From contig NC_134949.1 of the NCBI RefSeq assembly GCF_965638725.1, positions 38,778,151 to 38,842,150 on the forward strand: a stretch of 64,000 nt of DNA, read 5' to 3'. The notes under the pieces are model-generated. The model made no database searches and was not told the origin of the DNA. It saw only the letters and a program-made list of their open reading frames with translations. How positions within the stretch are numbered: the first letter of the stretch is position 1; each line of letters begins with the position of its first letter. The stretch comes from Aptenodytes patagonicus. Its lineage: Eukaryota; Chordata; Aves; Sphenisciformes; Spheniscidae. A program made the translations under genes and the position numbers. This document shows, piece after piece, positions 37,276 to 51,400 of this stretch.

Positions 37276-40200
37276 ACATTACCAAACATGATTGTTGCTC
37301 CTCTACTTTGTAGAAACAGGTCTTTTTAAGTAGGGGTTTTTGACATCTATTTCAAACCATTTGCTCTGCACGCTGCATCAAGGCTTCATGTTTTTTTGGA
37401 TAATGAAAAGGTTGTGTTGGCTTTTAGATTTTTCTGAAGCCTTCAATAGGGAGCAGTCCTGTGTCAGAACTTTGAATTAAATGCAAAGAACTTGTCTTGC
37501 TTCCTAAAGCTCTGATAATGCCAAGCATGTTTTCCAAGCAGAGTTCAACATTATTGCTAATGCTATGGTTTACATTGGCAGAGTTCCAAGCCAAATCACT
37601 CTATCCGTCCTGACCAGGGGGATCTATCCTACAACTCTCAAGTTTTCAGAAAGCCCCTCTTCTAGATAATGATTGAGTACAGAGCGATATGATGTTCTTA
37701 TAACAACTCTCACCTTTATTTTTTTTAATGTTTACATATGTCTCAAGCTCTGCTAGTTCGATACTTAATAAAGCCTGTGAGACATAAATATCTCATTCAT
37801 GGCATGTTTGACATCTGGGATGTCATTCATTATCTGGGATAAAAACAATGTCTGTGGAATTACCGCTTTCTGCCTTATCTATAGAAATGTCATCCAGCTG
37901 TGAAGAGATTTCACATGAGAAACTCTGATAAGTAACAGTTTTAATTTATCTGCAGTCAATTTACAGCCCCTTTTCACTAGCCACCACCCTCCAAAAGCTT
38001 CCGTATGTTGGCACCTGTTTATGGGATCCCTAGATCTCCAGAATCACCATCCTCTAATATTAGGTCATGCTGCTGGTAGCTGACAACTCCTGGACCTCGT
38101 GTCGTCTTCCAGGAAGCTCGTTACTAGCAGTAAGGATAGCTCGCTGTCGTTAGGGTCCAGCACTTGAACTGAGCATCTCAAAAGGCAGCTAGGCTGGGTT
38201 GCTGTTGTCCATAATCTCCCTTCCTCAAAAGTATTGCTGTGGAGATGATTCCTCTATGGCACCCTGAAAGATCACAGGAAAAAACCCAAACCCTTCCATC
38301 TCAAGAGGAATGAAAGCTTAAACCTCTCTCTGCTACTCCTGCCTCCTGCTGTGCTAGATACATCATGTAATTTCATGCTCTGAGGGCTTCCAGTTGATGC
38401 TCCTGGTTGGCAAACTCAGACTTACTTTTGGAGTTCGGCAGACAGGAATCTCTTGGATCCCAGCAGACTATCAGGCAGCAATGAATATCCAAACAAACTT
38501 GAGACTGGGGGATCCTCCCCTGACCCTAGTCACATTCAAAGATGAGCTGCTAGTCAACCCTTTAAAGGGGATGTTTGGTGTGGGGCAACACTAAGAAATG
38601 TAGCAAGTCTTACTTAATTCTGGAGGCTGGCATTAATATAACCCTGCAGTGTATAAATGGTACCTGCCAGAATGTTCTGAAAATTGTTTTCAGAGTAGGA
38701 TTTCAAATACCCATTTAAAGGATGGAGATTTGTATGTGCATACTTTTTATTAAGTGAAAACTTGCTACTGTGTGTCAAGACACAAAGCAGTAAGAGACAG
38801 CACAGATGATCTCTCCTTGTTCATTGTGACTGTTTGCTTTTTAGGGCTTTGGATTTTTTTCCCACTGAATGCAGCAATATTGAGTTCAAATTTATAAACG
38901 GATTTTTCCCCATGAACAGAAGAGTAATAACTTCTTTAGTGTCATGTCAGACTATACTCTAAGAGTCATGAATTATCATGCCAGTGGTATTATGGTGCAT
39001 TAGAAGGTAAAATCATAGGGTTGTCAAAGCGTGTTCTCCTTTTACTGTACAGTCTTGGGTTTTGGGGTGGAATTTAAGGTGAGACATGATGGAGAAAAAG
39101 CTATTCCTCAAAGCTGATCTAAGATTTCAAAGTATTTTTCAAGCTAGGATTTAAAACCTTCATGACAGAGTAATTTTTGGCTGAATCTCCTGGCCTCGTG
39201 TTCATCTGGTTTTTAATGCTTAACAATCTTTTCTTGCACATATGTGTTGTAAATTTCTAAATCTATACAACTGCTCATTTATTTTTATATTTTTCACTCT
39301 TATGACTTTCATGGATGGAATCTTTCTTGTATTAGAGTTAACAATTTTACCATTGACTTCATAAAATCGAAGATTTACTTTAGCTTCTATTCTCTAACTG
39401 CATGGGTAGCAGTATTGAGTAAGAGGAGGAGAGAGAACCAAGCAGATGGAACCTTAAACTTGGCTACACTGTGGAGATGAGCAAATCATTTAGTCCCAAA
39501 TTTTCGAAAGGATCTTCTAATTCTCAGTGCTTGACCACCTAGCTCTAGAAAACCAAAATCTTTGCCTGAGCAGCGAATAGTCACATTTTTGAAAATCAAG
39601 GCTTACCTATTTAAAGCTGGGCACACAGAAAGCCATTCATAATCAGGATGCATCTAACCCTCAGTATCTGTTCCTCAGTCTTTACAAAATAGAGTATTTC
39701 CTTAACTGAATGACAAAGAGGAATGGAAATGTAAGACACCGTACAGGAATTCAGCATGTATAGTACAGACTGGAGAAAGACAAGCAAATTCCAGTCAGGC
39801 TTGCTGAATACAGTATTAAATTTGTATTTTCAGAATAGACTGGGGCACTCAGACATCCAGTTTCACTTACACAAATACACAGTTAAATGTAAAATGTTTC
39901 ATAAGAAAAAAGTATCTTAAAGCACTGATTCAAGCGTAGCACTGCATAACACCGTTAAGCACTTCAGTAAGCTAATGCTTTGAATTTTTTAAATTAACAC
40001 GAATGTCTCTGTCCCCTCTGCTGTCTCCCTTTTATAGGCCTTGTTTTCAGCCTGCCATGTAAAGGAGTTATTTCATTATCTGTGAATTAAGCTGGAGAAA
40101 GAATTCCATTATTTAAAGTTAACTCACACAAGAACTGAAAACAACTGTTTCAAGACTCTGTGTTTGCATGAGACTTGCAGCTGGTTTTAAAAATCGTAAA

Positions 40201-41183
40201 AGTTGTATTTACACGTCTCTGTCTTTTTATAGATATTACTTGACACAGCAACATAGGTATTCCCAGAAATGGAGAAGTGGCAGAGAACCACGCCAGGACG
40301 GAGGGAGAGTCCACGCTCCTGTGTTTGATTGAGCTGAGGGCCCCTCAGTTTTGTAAGGAGGAAGCTGGCAAAGAGAGGGCCATTCTTTGTAGGGTAGTCC
40401 TGTGGGCGGAGGGCCTCCTGGATCATGCATGGGAAGGAGTCATGAAACAATGTGAAAAAGGATCGGGTCTCTTTTAGCTTAGACCAAAAGGAAATGTTGT
40501 ATATTGATCTATTTTATTATATGTAACTTTTTCTAAACATATGTACAACCAACCTTCGCTACTGTTTTGAAGGGTATGCCTATGCTGCTGACAGCTTCTC
40601 AGAAGCTGGGCAAACTATCTGCTGCTGTGCCTAGACTGGTACGTTATATTTAGTGTAATACCAGGCATTTCTACGTTGCACTTTGGTCTGGAGTGCAAAA
40701 ACACAGTTACTTAATTGCAAACAGAAAAATCCACCAGCCTTTGCACCAGCACCTATTGCTTTTGCCTCTCCTTTAACCTGCGTGCCAGTACTCTGAAGCG
40801 GCAGCAAGACATCCATAGTGGCCTCCAGTTTAGTTAGTGTGACATCAGTTCAAAGCAAAACAAAGGAGAAACTGGAAGAAAATACAGTAAAAAAATTAAA
40901 GAGGGGGCAAATGAAAACACAAGAGTCAGCAAACTGAATTTTATTTTTTGAAAATATACCTTATCAAACATACTTGATTTAATTCTTTGATGAAAACATA
41001 CTAGCTGATAGGGGTGAACATGCAGAAATACAACTATGTGACATTTTGTTAAAAAAAGAGCTACATAATAATTACATGGCAAATATTAACCTGTTAACTA
41101 CTAACCAGTGAAAACCAGTTTAGAACAGATCCTAGAGATACTTGCTTTCACCACTGAATAGCAGGATTTCTGGTGGACTTCAG

Positions 41184-41356
41184 GAGAGATCAATACTAAA
41201 CATGATACGGCTTGGTATTTTCATCGATGAGCTGCAAGAAAACATGAAATTACTGTTTGATAAAGTTTCAGAAAAGGCACAGATCTGCGGCGTTGAACAA
41301 AAGCGAAGACTAAGCAGCTTTGTGAACAGCCTGGGTTACAGTACAGGGAAGTACAG
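41184..41356 (+). other. Exon-like segment upstream of HELB, gene unknown
   Basis: AG acceptor at 41182-41183 and donor GTGGTT at 41357 bracket 57 open codons plus two bases. The peptide includes IRLGIFIDELQENMKLLFDK and KAQICGVEQKRRLSSFVNSL, amphipathic and helix-like, and quite unlike random translation. It lies about 640 bases before the HELB start, outside the CpG island. If the donor is not used, a stop follows within three codons, so it could also be a terminal exon or a retrocopy piece. Confidence 0.35.
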
Positions 41357-41639
41357 GTGGTTTTAAATGAGGACCTCCTGGAAAACAATTTGCCAGTTAT
41401 ACACAATATTATACGACTTTGGGGGGCAGCTGGGTAAAATATAATAGGATATATTGGAAATCTGATTTTATGATTTGATGGTTTTGTGATCAGATTCATG
41501 TAAAGACACAGAATTATCACCCGATTTATTAAAAAATGCACTGTTTCTGCAGTAGCGTACCAACGTACGAGTACAAACGATGGCGGGGCGAGAGCTGGGG
41601 GTCAGGGCTCAGCCCTGCCCAAGTCCAGCACGTGTTTCT

Positions 41640-42470
41640 TCCTCCCGAGAGGTCACACCGCAGCTACCAGTTCTCTGCCCCCCCGGTGCACAGGCGCCAG
41701 TTTTGTGCATTACCCGTTACCTCACCGCAACTCATCTGCCGGACTCCAGCCGCCGCTAAGGCCCGCACCGCCGCTAAAAGCGGCACGGCCTCCTCAGGCT
41801 GCCCCGCCACCACCGGGAGGAGAGCGCGGCCGCAGCCACCACCGGTACGCGGCCGGGGCACACCGCGGGACACCACAGAACAGTCGGCGTCCCTGACTGG
41901 ACACCTCGACGCGCCGTCCCGCTCGACGTCTCCTTCCGCGCCGGGCGCGGGGCGGGCGGAGGGATCCCATGGAAGGGCGCGGTGCAGAAGCGGCATGGCG
42001 GTCTCCGGCCAGCTGCGGGTGGCGGTGGTGGAGCTGTGGGGGGTGCTGCTGCCTCTGCGGCGGGCGGCGGACTCGGACTCGGAGACCGAGGAGGAGGCTG
42101 AGGAGGAGCCGTACTTGGAGGAGGCTGCGCTGCTGGAGCCTTCCGGGCTGGAGCTGGCGGCCGCGCTTCCCCCGCGCCGAGCCGGTGAGGGGCGGTGGGA
42201 GGGGAGGGAGGGGAGCGGAGCGTGGCCGGGCGGTCCCCAGCGTCCTCTGCCCGCGGCCTCCCTCGGAGGTGGGTTTAGGCTCGGCCCGGGGCGCTGCGTT
42301 CGAAGCGGGTGAGCTGCACCCGGCGTCTGCGCCCGGCCCGGCCCTGGGGGCTGGCGACGGCGCGCAAACTGCGCGGGCGCTTGTGGAGAGGCGGCTCTCC
42401 CCTGGCCCGTGTTTGGTCTTGTACCTGACAGCCTCCTCGCCGGGGTCGGGAGGCTCTTGTTTGCGAATGT
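41640..42470 (+). promoter_or_regulatory. CpG island promoter of HELB
   Basis: A sharp GC- and CpG-rich block stands out from AT-rich flanks and covers the region before HELB exon 1, the exon itself and the start of intron 1. A GC box (GGGGCGGG, 41949-41956) lies about 40 bases before the chosen start codon. I see no TATA box close by, as is usual for housekeeping CpG-island promoters. The exact transcription start cannot be placed from sequence. Confidence 0.75.
41995..42184 (+). CDS. HELB: HELB coding exon 1
   Basis: 63 codons plus one base. It encodes a short basic/hydrophobic start followed by a run of Asp/Glu, like the acidic N-terminus of mammalian HELB. The ATG has G at -3 and G at +4. 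Donor GTGAGG at 42185. Another ATG at 41969 opens a different frame across the exon. Confidence 0.85.
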
Positions 42471-45400
42471 AGGATGTTTTAAAAGTAAGTCAAATCGAAA
42501 CTCGCTCCTTCCCCGGTTACTGAGTTCATTACAAGTAAAGTGAAAATGATCCGGAGTGGGTGATAAATCTCGTGCAGGTAATAGAAGTGTCAAAAGAAGT
42601 TTTTGTGTGGCCACAGTATTGCAGCAGTAAGAAAACATAAAGTTTTTCCGTTCAAGTTAACTTTACACAAAGAATGCATGTTTTTTTTTCTTTTATGACA
42701 CGTAAGAGTGTTACTTGACCTTAATGACGCCCTACTTTCTATTTAGTACTTAGAAAAGCAAGTGACATTGGAGCAACTTCTGCCTAGCAAGAATATTTTG
42801 CCAGAAGATTGTTTTAAAAATGGCTAAATCGAGCTAAATAACAAGGGGAAAATAAATAGACAAGTTGTTATAGACCTAAGAGCTGCTGGTGCTCTGGTTT
42901 GGTGAGAAAGAGGTCCTGCTAAACGTAGGTGCTTGCTTTGTTCTGGTGGTAGCATTTAGTCCCCAGTCGTGGATCGAGGAATGGTGTATTAATTTTTGTG
43001 ATGGAAAGAGGAGGCAAACCAGGTCATACAAAATGTTAAGAGTTTATTATATTAACTGCTTATAACTTTGGTTTCAGTTGCAGGAAGTATTTGCTATACA
43101 GATGTATCTGAAGAGGATGCAGGCACCATGATAGAATACTTCATGGCAAAACTGTTTAAAATTGAATTGCAAACTTGACTTGGCATAAGTGGTGTAATAG
43201 TAAACCATATGCCAATGTGTTTAATTGGCTTAATAAACATTCATACACAAGTTTAATTTTGTAGTTCTGACACTTAGAGAAGCAGTTTTACTGCTTGTTT
43301 CTGAGGTTGGTTTTGCTTTTGTTTTGAAGTACTACTGGAAAGACTGACATCAGGAAGTTTATGAAAACCCCTACTTTTACTACTGCAACTTATACAGAAG
43401 ACAAAAATAAGCTTTGAATAAACAACACTTTTAATCAAACCAAACTTTTAATCTTTATGACTATCAATTAACAATGGTTTTATTTTTCTTTTTAATGATT
43501 CAGTTGTTATACGAGACAGCTCCAGAAAGGAGTATGCAGTAGTTGGACGTTTTCCATTGGTTGACCCTTGGTGGAAAGTTAATGTGAAAGCTAAAAAAGT
43601 GGGGTCAAAGTACTTCGTGCAAGGATATCCGTCGTATTTTCTGCAGACTGATATAGAAGAAAACAACCGACAAGTCTTTTCACTATTTCTTAAGGAGTGT
43701 GGTGTTCCTGAGGATTTTAAAGAAAAGTTTTTTACGTGGCTTCCTACGGAGTCTATGCTGAGTTTTAGAAATCTTGAAGAAACACTAAAACAGTTCCAAG
43801 TTTCACACTTACAGACAGGGAAGAAACAAAGAGACACCAAGGATTATGACATCTTCTACTATGTTTCGCAATCATGTAGGTATATCCTGTGCTATTTTGA
43901 CTGATTTATAAGCTAATGAGTTCTATCTCAGATACTGTGTTCAAGCTAACATGTCTTCATATGAAGTGTATATTCAAATGAATTTTGAACATGCAAAGCT
44001 GCTTCTTTTTTTTTTTCTTAAATTTGAGGACAGTGGGACAGCTGACCAATTAAAGATGGGTATACAGTTAGAAACACATAAGGACTTTCCTGAATTCTGT
44101 AGGCTTACTAAGTAGAATTGTCTATGCTAGGGATGCAAAGACACTGGTGCTGGCTTCCTATAGTTTATTGAGATACAATAAGGCTTATTAAAAAATGGGT
44201 TCAGCACTGCTTAAACATGGTGATATGACTTTTTAGGACAAATATGTGTTCAGAAATAGTATAGCTGCTTCTTTGTGGTGCAGGGGAAAAGCAAATGAGC
44301 TCAGCGTAGTCCAAATCAGCTGCACTAAATAGGCTGTCTAAGTGTATTTGAATCCTGCCCATCAGCAGGTAGGTATGGTTGGGGAGCAGAGTGTGGAAAC
44401 ACTGGAGTGTCCCCCCATGGAGATGGTTCAGGACTGCTGAGGATCCTGTTGTGGAGTGTGGTGGTGTGACTACAGGAATGTTAGAGATTGGATCAGGAGT
44501 GAGCTTTTGAAGCAAACGTCCCTCTTGCCCCATTGTGGTGCAGTCTCTGAGAGTATTGACTGTATTCCTGCTGGATGAAACCCAAAAGGTGTGTTCCAGT
44601 TGCACACCTAAGGTACTCCAGCCCTAATGGGCATTCAGGCTGTGGGACCAGGCTATAGCTGGTCTGAAGCAAAACACCGAAATACAGAAAGTCAAGATGT
44701 CTGGGACGTGTCTTCAGCCTTAGCTCTTTTGTTTTGCTCTGATGATCTGTTTCCAGTATGCCACATTCCTGATGTGGACGTAGGCAGTCCTGGGTTGGTG
44801 CTGTACAGAGCCACTTAGACGTCAGTGCTGTGGGACTCAGTACTCTGAATTGGAGGAGGTCAAAAATTCAGCCGCAACTGTGCATAAATCTGTACAGACA
44901 GGTTGGGTCTATCTACAAAGTCTTCCAGTACCTGGTTTGCTGGGCAGTGGCAGATCAAAAGGTGGAGGTGACTCTTTTGGAGGGCAAATCATGTCTGACA
45001 GGAGAGTTCATAGCTTCTGCTAGACTTTACTCCAAATCACGTGTAAGGAGAGAAAAATTTTCAGTTTTATGGACTTCAGGCATTTTGTTGTGTTTTTGTA
45101 ACGGTACAAGTTCTTAACCCCTGTTTATGGACTTTAAATCTTTTCATGACAAAGAGATGGGAATCTGTAGTGGTAGAAACTCAGACCTAGTTTGCTGCTT
45201 GAGTTTTAATGGGATACATGGATCACTTCTGATTGAAGCTTGCCTACTATGTTTATGAATCTTTGGTGTTGAAGATTGCACAGTGTGCCTAGGTATCCTG
45301 TTCTTGTAGTTGGCAGATTTTTCCTAATATCTAACTTAAATGACTTTGACACAAATTAAGCTTTCTTCTTTCTCTATCGTTGGGCAATAGAAACAACAAG

Positions 45401-48400
45401 CCACACCCTGTATGTCATGTGGTTACTATTGTCACTTTTTCCTGGTTGTCATTGTTATGGGCTTGAGCAGTTTGTAATTCAAGCCTTCGTGATACTTTTG
45501 TCTGGAAGTAGTGTGTGTTGATTCTCCACTTGTAAATTAAGTATGTGCTTCAAAGGGAAAAGGTTTCATCTTTGCCTTTCTGTAGGTAAGACAGTGATCA
45601 GAAAAAGTACTTAACTGAGAAAAATGGGTGTTTTAAATTTGGAGTGACAAAGTTTCCTTAACACTCTGTTAAAAATTGCAATTTTTTTTTTTTTTTTTTT
45701 TTTCTGTGAAGAGATAAAACTTCTGTAAGTCTCACTTTCTTCTAGAATTTGTTTTTTAAAGCACGGTATAGAGCAAATCAGTTTCATTATTCCCTTTTTG
45801 CAGATCCCAAGACTGATACAAACAAAGAAAGTGATAGCTTAAGTTTGGGGTCATTGAGAAAGCCAGCGGAGAGCACTGTTTTCCTACGTTCCTGTACTGA
45901 TCTGATACTACAAATTTAGAAGCCTGTTTTCTTATTTTGGATTTTACGTGTTCTTCTGTACATCTGTATGAAAATTATCTTTAGATAATGCAGGCATGGT
46001 GACGTCTGAACTGACGTTCTACAAAATGCTATTGAGTAGGCAGTTTAAACCAAATGTATAATACATATTTTCCAAATGAGTACATTTAGTTGCAGTTTTT
46101 CTGTCATCTGTTTACATTTTTTTTCCCAAGGCAGTCCAGGGAAAACAGACTTTAAAAGAATTTGAAAAGGATTACAAAGAATAAGAAACCAAAAGAAATT
46201 AGGGACGTTTTGGATGTAGGGGAGGCAGAAGGATAAGAGCCAGAGTCAGTTTAAATTGTCTTTACAAATATCTTTATACATTGCTTAAAACTTTCTTGGT
46301 TTATGGTGCATACAGTTGCAGGAAAGGCAGTATTGGTAGCTCTGACTTTTCCGATGATACTGGAATTCTTGCCAATTCTTCTGCCACGCCATTTTTGCTG
46401 TCTGTTGAATATGGTGTGTTGGCCAAGAAAGACTGAAGTAAACAATGGTACGGATGGTGAGGAAGTACATTTTCAAGACAAGATGCTAACAAAGTTGGAT
46501 GAGATATTAAATAATGAGCCATGGAAACTTGGATTCAGCAGGGTAAGTAATGTTAAGCAGGGTAAAAAATGTGGTTGTTACATTTGAGCTTCATTAGAAT
46601 ACAGCGCTGTTTCAGTTACGTTCAGTTTATTAACTGGGCACTTGTAGGAGGTAAGCTTAGTTCATTTGGAAATGGATGATTTACTGGACTTGGTTTTAGC
46701 AGAGGGTTTTTTTTCCCAGTTGGTCTACAATAAATCAGTCTCAGAAGATTTTAAAGGTGGTTTTGTTACAACCATTTGCTTAGTCTTTTCTACAAGGAAC
46801 AGAAAATTAAATACTTGAGGTAATTGGGCCAAAAGTAAGAAAACTAATATAAACCCCTCAATTGTACTGTTCAGTTTTATACTGGCAAATGAGATTTTCT
46901 GTTCTTAATACATAGAACAGTGCCTATGCTTTCATAGTGAGGTAGATAAGTTACTCTCTAATAGGTCATCTGGTCTAGTCGTTCTCCTTTTTTATAACGG
47001 GATTTGCAGTTGCTGCTTACCTTCTTGTTTTCCTTTGCTACGCTTGCTGTGCAGCTTTGCTGCTGCACCTCACCTTAGCACTCCTGTACCTCAGATGGGA
47101 GCTATATCTTAATAGTTCAGAAATGTGATTAGTTAATCCCTCTGCTTCAGCCCCCATTGCTTTTGCTGACAGATGTTCTGACTTGTCTTTAAGACCTCCA
47201 ATTTCAGAGATTCAGCAGTCTAGCCAATATATTCCAGTGTTTCACATCCTTTCCTTTAAAAAGCTTTTCCTGATGTCCAATTTGACTGCTCCTTGATGCA
47301 GTATAGACTTATTGCTCTCTTGTTTCTTGTACCAAGGATCTGCATTCTCACTGCAGTGTTTCTTATTGCTTGAAGACTCTCTTTAGCTTTTTCTCTTAAG
47401 GCTTAGCAAGTCCAATTCATTTCTCTTTCCCTCAGTAGTTCATCTTCTTTGCACATCTCAGTCTTTCACTATTTTGCAGTAGTCTCTGTAAAGGTTGTGT
47501 ATTACTTGAAGTAGCATGTTCAGAATTAGGTACAGTATCCTGGCTAATGCCTTTCCTATGCTCTGTTTCTACAGTTTTTGTGCCTTTACTTGAAATTGTG
47601 CTAATCAGGTGTGCACAAGTTCTCCCTAATACCCAATTTCTGCGCCAGGTTTTTTATTTTTTTTTTTTTTTTAAGTTTCTGTTTTATACAGAAGGGTGAC
47701 TGAGAGGAATTATCATTCCATCTTACTTTTAAATACCTTGCTTTCATATGGCTTGAAAAGCATTATAACTTTGTACATTATGAAAAAAACATAAATTTTT
47801 GTAGACTTCCACCTTCTGAATTGCAATTTGTATTTACTAGGATGAATGTTATTCAGCAAGAGGCTAACATCTTCTGAAATAAATACATGTTTGCTTTTAT
47901 TCTTTTTGGGGAGAAGATCACCTATAGGGAACTAAACCTTTCTTACTGTGAGGCAACATGGGCCGCCTTCTCTCAGTGTGAACATCTCCTCCGGAAGATT
48001 CCAGACTTGCAGAAGAATGCGTTAATTCTGTATGATCAACTCAAGAAACAGTGTAGAGAAATGGGACACACTTATGAAGATCAAGATGAATTAGCTCGTT
48101 TTGTATCTAAAGTTATGTCCATTGAGCATGTTTGGCAATCTCTTAAATTTTTGAAAGATCAGAATGTAGTGATTAGGGAGAAAAAACTAGTGTTTCTGCC
48201 TCATCTTCACAAATCTGAAAAAGACATTGCAATGTATATAGGTGACCTTCTGTCAAAGTGCCCGTGGCAACTGGATGTTGATGTGAGAAAGATACTTAAC
48301 GTTCCTGAGACATCAAGAGAAATGGTGGATAACAAAACGAATGTTACTCAGGCTCATGAAATAGAACATCTGAAGGAAAATAGTCCAGACAATCATAACT

Positions 48401-51400
48401 GTGAAAGTCACCTTCCTGAAAAGGAAGTGGGGTCTATGTCTGGTACCCAAAGTAAAGCAGAGGTAGACTTAGATCAGGTGATTGCTATGGAAAAGATTTG
48501 TTCTAATCCTGTCACAATCATAAGTGGAAAAGGAGGCTGTGGGAAGAGTACGATAGTTAGCTGCCTTTTTCGTCACTTAAAGCAGATGGAAAAAGAAGTG
48601 GAAGCTGCTTCTAAGGACTTTGAGGAAGACCTGGATGCGTCTGAGGAATGGAATACCTTTGATCATCATTGGGAGTCAGAGAATAGGTACACAAAAAAAT
48701 GTAATGTGCTATTTACTGCACCTACAGGGAGGGCGGCAAGCCTTTTGAGTGAAAAAACTAAGCTTCCTGCATATACACTGCATCAGGTAAGGAATTTTTT
48801 TTTTTAAATTGTGTTCTGAAAGACCTTTTGGCACTCTCCATGCTTGTTTTGGAAAAAAAAGCTTGTTCTTGAACTTTCCTTATGAAATGTGTGGCTATTA
48901 ATGATAATGCTTAGGTACAGCTTGTTAGCATTTGAAAGTCAGTGGTACATTTTAGGGAATCATAAATCAATCATTTGAAATACTTTATTTGCCGTAACTT
49001 TGGGTTTTTTTCCTACTTATACACATCTCAAATTTGTGCCTTTCTAGGGCACGTGGTCTTTTTAGCTGCTTGGTTTTGGTTTTTTTTTTTTTAATTAGGA
49101 CAGAAATACTTTCTGGATGGCAGAGCTGTTTTCTAGTCTCCTGTTGCCTAGCAATCATACTGATACCGGCACATACAGAGATCAAGAGATCAGTAGCCTG
49201 GGGTTGAATAATGAGATAAATTTCATTCACACAGTGTTTTCTTAATTACTGTTAAATATTGTGCAAATTTTTTTAGAAAAAAGTAGAAAGCAAACTCTTT
49301 GTTAATAATTAGGTCAAGTCGCTGTTGTCCTATGTAGTGGAAGGTGCCAAGAAGACGTTGGAGGTGTGGAATGACCTGTATAAATCAAAATTATAATAAC
49401 ATTAAAAGTACTGTGGGCTTATTTTATCTTTGGGGACTGGATAGTTGCCTGTTTCCCTTCCCCATGCAATGTTGGGGATTTATTAATGTCAGCAAGTTGT
49501 GGTAGGAGGTGTTCTGTTACTGAGCAACCTAATGGCTGACCTTACATCCTTTAGGGTCTCTGCAGAAAAAAAAGGATGCATTTCTGTGCTTTTATGTAAG
49601 TAAGTGTTGATAATCTCAGCTAGAAACGTATTCACCAAGGAGGAAAATAAGACTGAACGGTTGAGTCGTCTGAGTCTTTACAGGTTTAAGTTCAGAATTT
49701 CAGATAATAGCTCTAAATACAACATTAGAAAGTACCCCACTCTGGCTACCTTTATAAGACAGTTATTTACAGTTGATTAGTGTCAGAGCTTGATTTATTT
49801 CAATTTGTTTCTAGATCATCCACAGTTTTAAATTGTGGAGGCAGAGTGAAGTACAGCCGTGGAAGTTTTCTACTGTGACAATTCTGATTGTGGATGAAGG
49901 AAGTTTGGTGTCTGTACGCGTTCTTAGTTTAGTTTTAAAACTCTTGTGTGAGCATGCTCAGCTTGCCAAACTTATTATTCTAGGTAAGTGAAACAGCAAA
50001 TTTAGCATTATACAATATTTAATAATATACAATATACAGTGTAAGTATCAGAGCTGCCACTGGTCTCACTGAGTCTCTTAAAAACCCCAGAATGTTACAT
50101 TGTTCTGTACTTGGATATTTCTGCTTATTCATAAGGTCAGATGAGAGAGAGTTTTCCATCTCGGCTGTCAGTATGAAAGTATCAGTATCTCCTTCTCTGT
50201 TTAGCAGTGTTTTGTCCGATTCTGAAAGTATTATGGCTTCCATGTAGTAGCTTATTACATCTTGCAACTGGAAAACTTTCTGATTTCCTTAAATTTAAAG
50301 AAGCTAGTGTTAGCATATTAATCACATGTTAGAAGGGAGGTTTCATGTAATTCTTAATACTAGGATCATCTTGTTTTAATTCAGAAAGAAAAACAAGTGT
50401 AAAATCAAAATTTTCTGCTTTCTCAGAGGTTTGCTTTTTGGCATGCCATTTATGGCATTTGTTTTTAAATATGTGACTTTCAAAATGTGTTTGAATAAGA
50501 TGTGATCACTGTCAGTGTTCATCATGCAGAGTGATTTGCACCTGCTAGTAAAGCATTATTGAGTGAGGAATATGAAAAATTTAAACTACACTGCAGCCTG
50601 ATTCCCCAAAAAAAGTTCCTTAGATTCTTGAACATTTTATTTCATGTGAATTGTATCGAGGAAGCATGTTACTGTGTAGAGGGTTGAGTATCTATTAATT
50701 CCAGTGGGTTTTTTTTCAAGACAGTTTTTAGCAGATGATCTGTGATTGCTTCTCACAAATACTAATTTGCATTCTGTTTAGGTGATACCAGACAGCTGCC
50801 AAGCATAGATCCAGGAAACATGTTAGCTGATATCTTTGAGGGTCTAAAATCAAGAAGCTTTTCTGTGGAACTGCGAACTAATCACAGAGCTGAATCACAA
50901 CTAATTGTAGATAATGCATCAAGGTAGGATTTCCTTATGTATGTAAGAAGCATTCTTGTAGTAGGCCTGGTCCTTTACCTGCAAAATAGTAGTGCATCCA
51001 GATTTGACTATAGTACTGCTTCCGTTACAGTTTCTTATTCAAAATCAGTAACACTGGTTTTAAAAACAAACAAACCAACCCGCAAAACAACAACAATAAA
51101 ACCCCACACATTTTTCCAGGAGTATATGTATTGGACAAAAAAAATGTGTGTGCTGGAATACTCTTGAATTTTATGGGGTGTGTTTCACTACCAAATACTC
51201 TGTTGTTTTCAAATGAGTTGTGCATGCGCAAATCACTTTATGCCTTCTGAAATGACTTACAATTGCTTCTCTAAAAAGGAAGTTTTAAAGACATTGCTGG
51301 TAAGTGTGACAACAGCTAAAACAGGCTGAATTACACTGAGACTTTGTATGTCAAGGGCCATTAAATCATAGTTTCTTTTTATTTTTTGCTGTATTGATAC

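Larger units (their letters stand above)
34538..41183. other. Gene desert segment
   Basis: About 6.6 kb without a gene. It contains a small cluster of inverted repeats at 36,707-36,777 and the TAGAGGACTA repeat at 37.2 kb. Confidence 0.6.

Noticed and set aside
41664-42638. 324-codon open frame on the minus strand over the HELB CpG island
   Set aside because: It is the shadow of HELB exon 1 and GC-rich flanks. It is Pro/Ser/Ala-rich without motifs, and HELB homology fixes the coding strand as plus.
46303-46321. Plus-strand frame extending upstream of HELB exon 4
   Set aside because: The codons before the acceptor have no HELB similarity; both candidate acceptors lie downstream.
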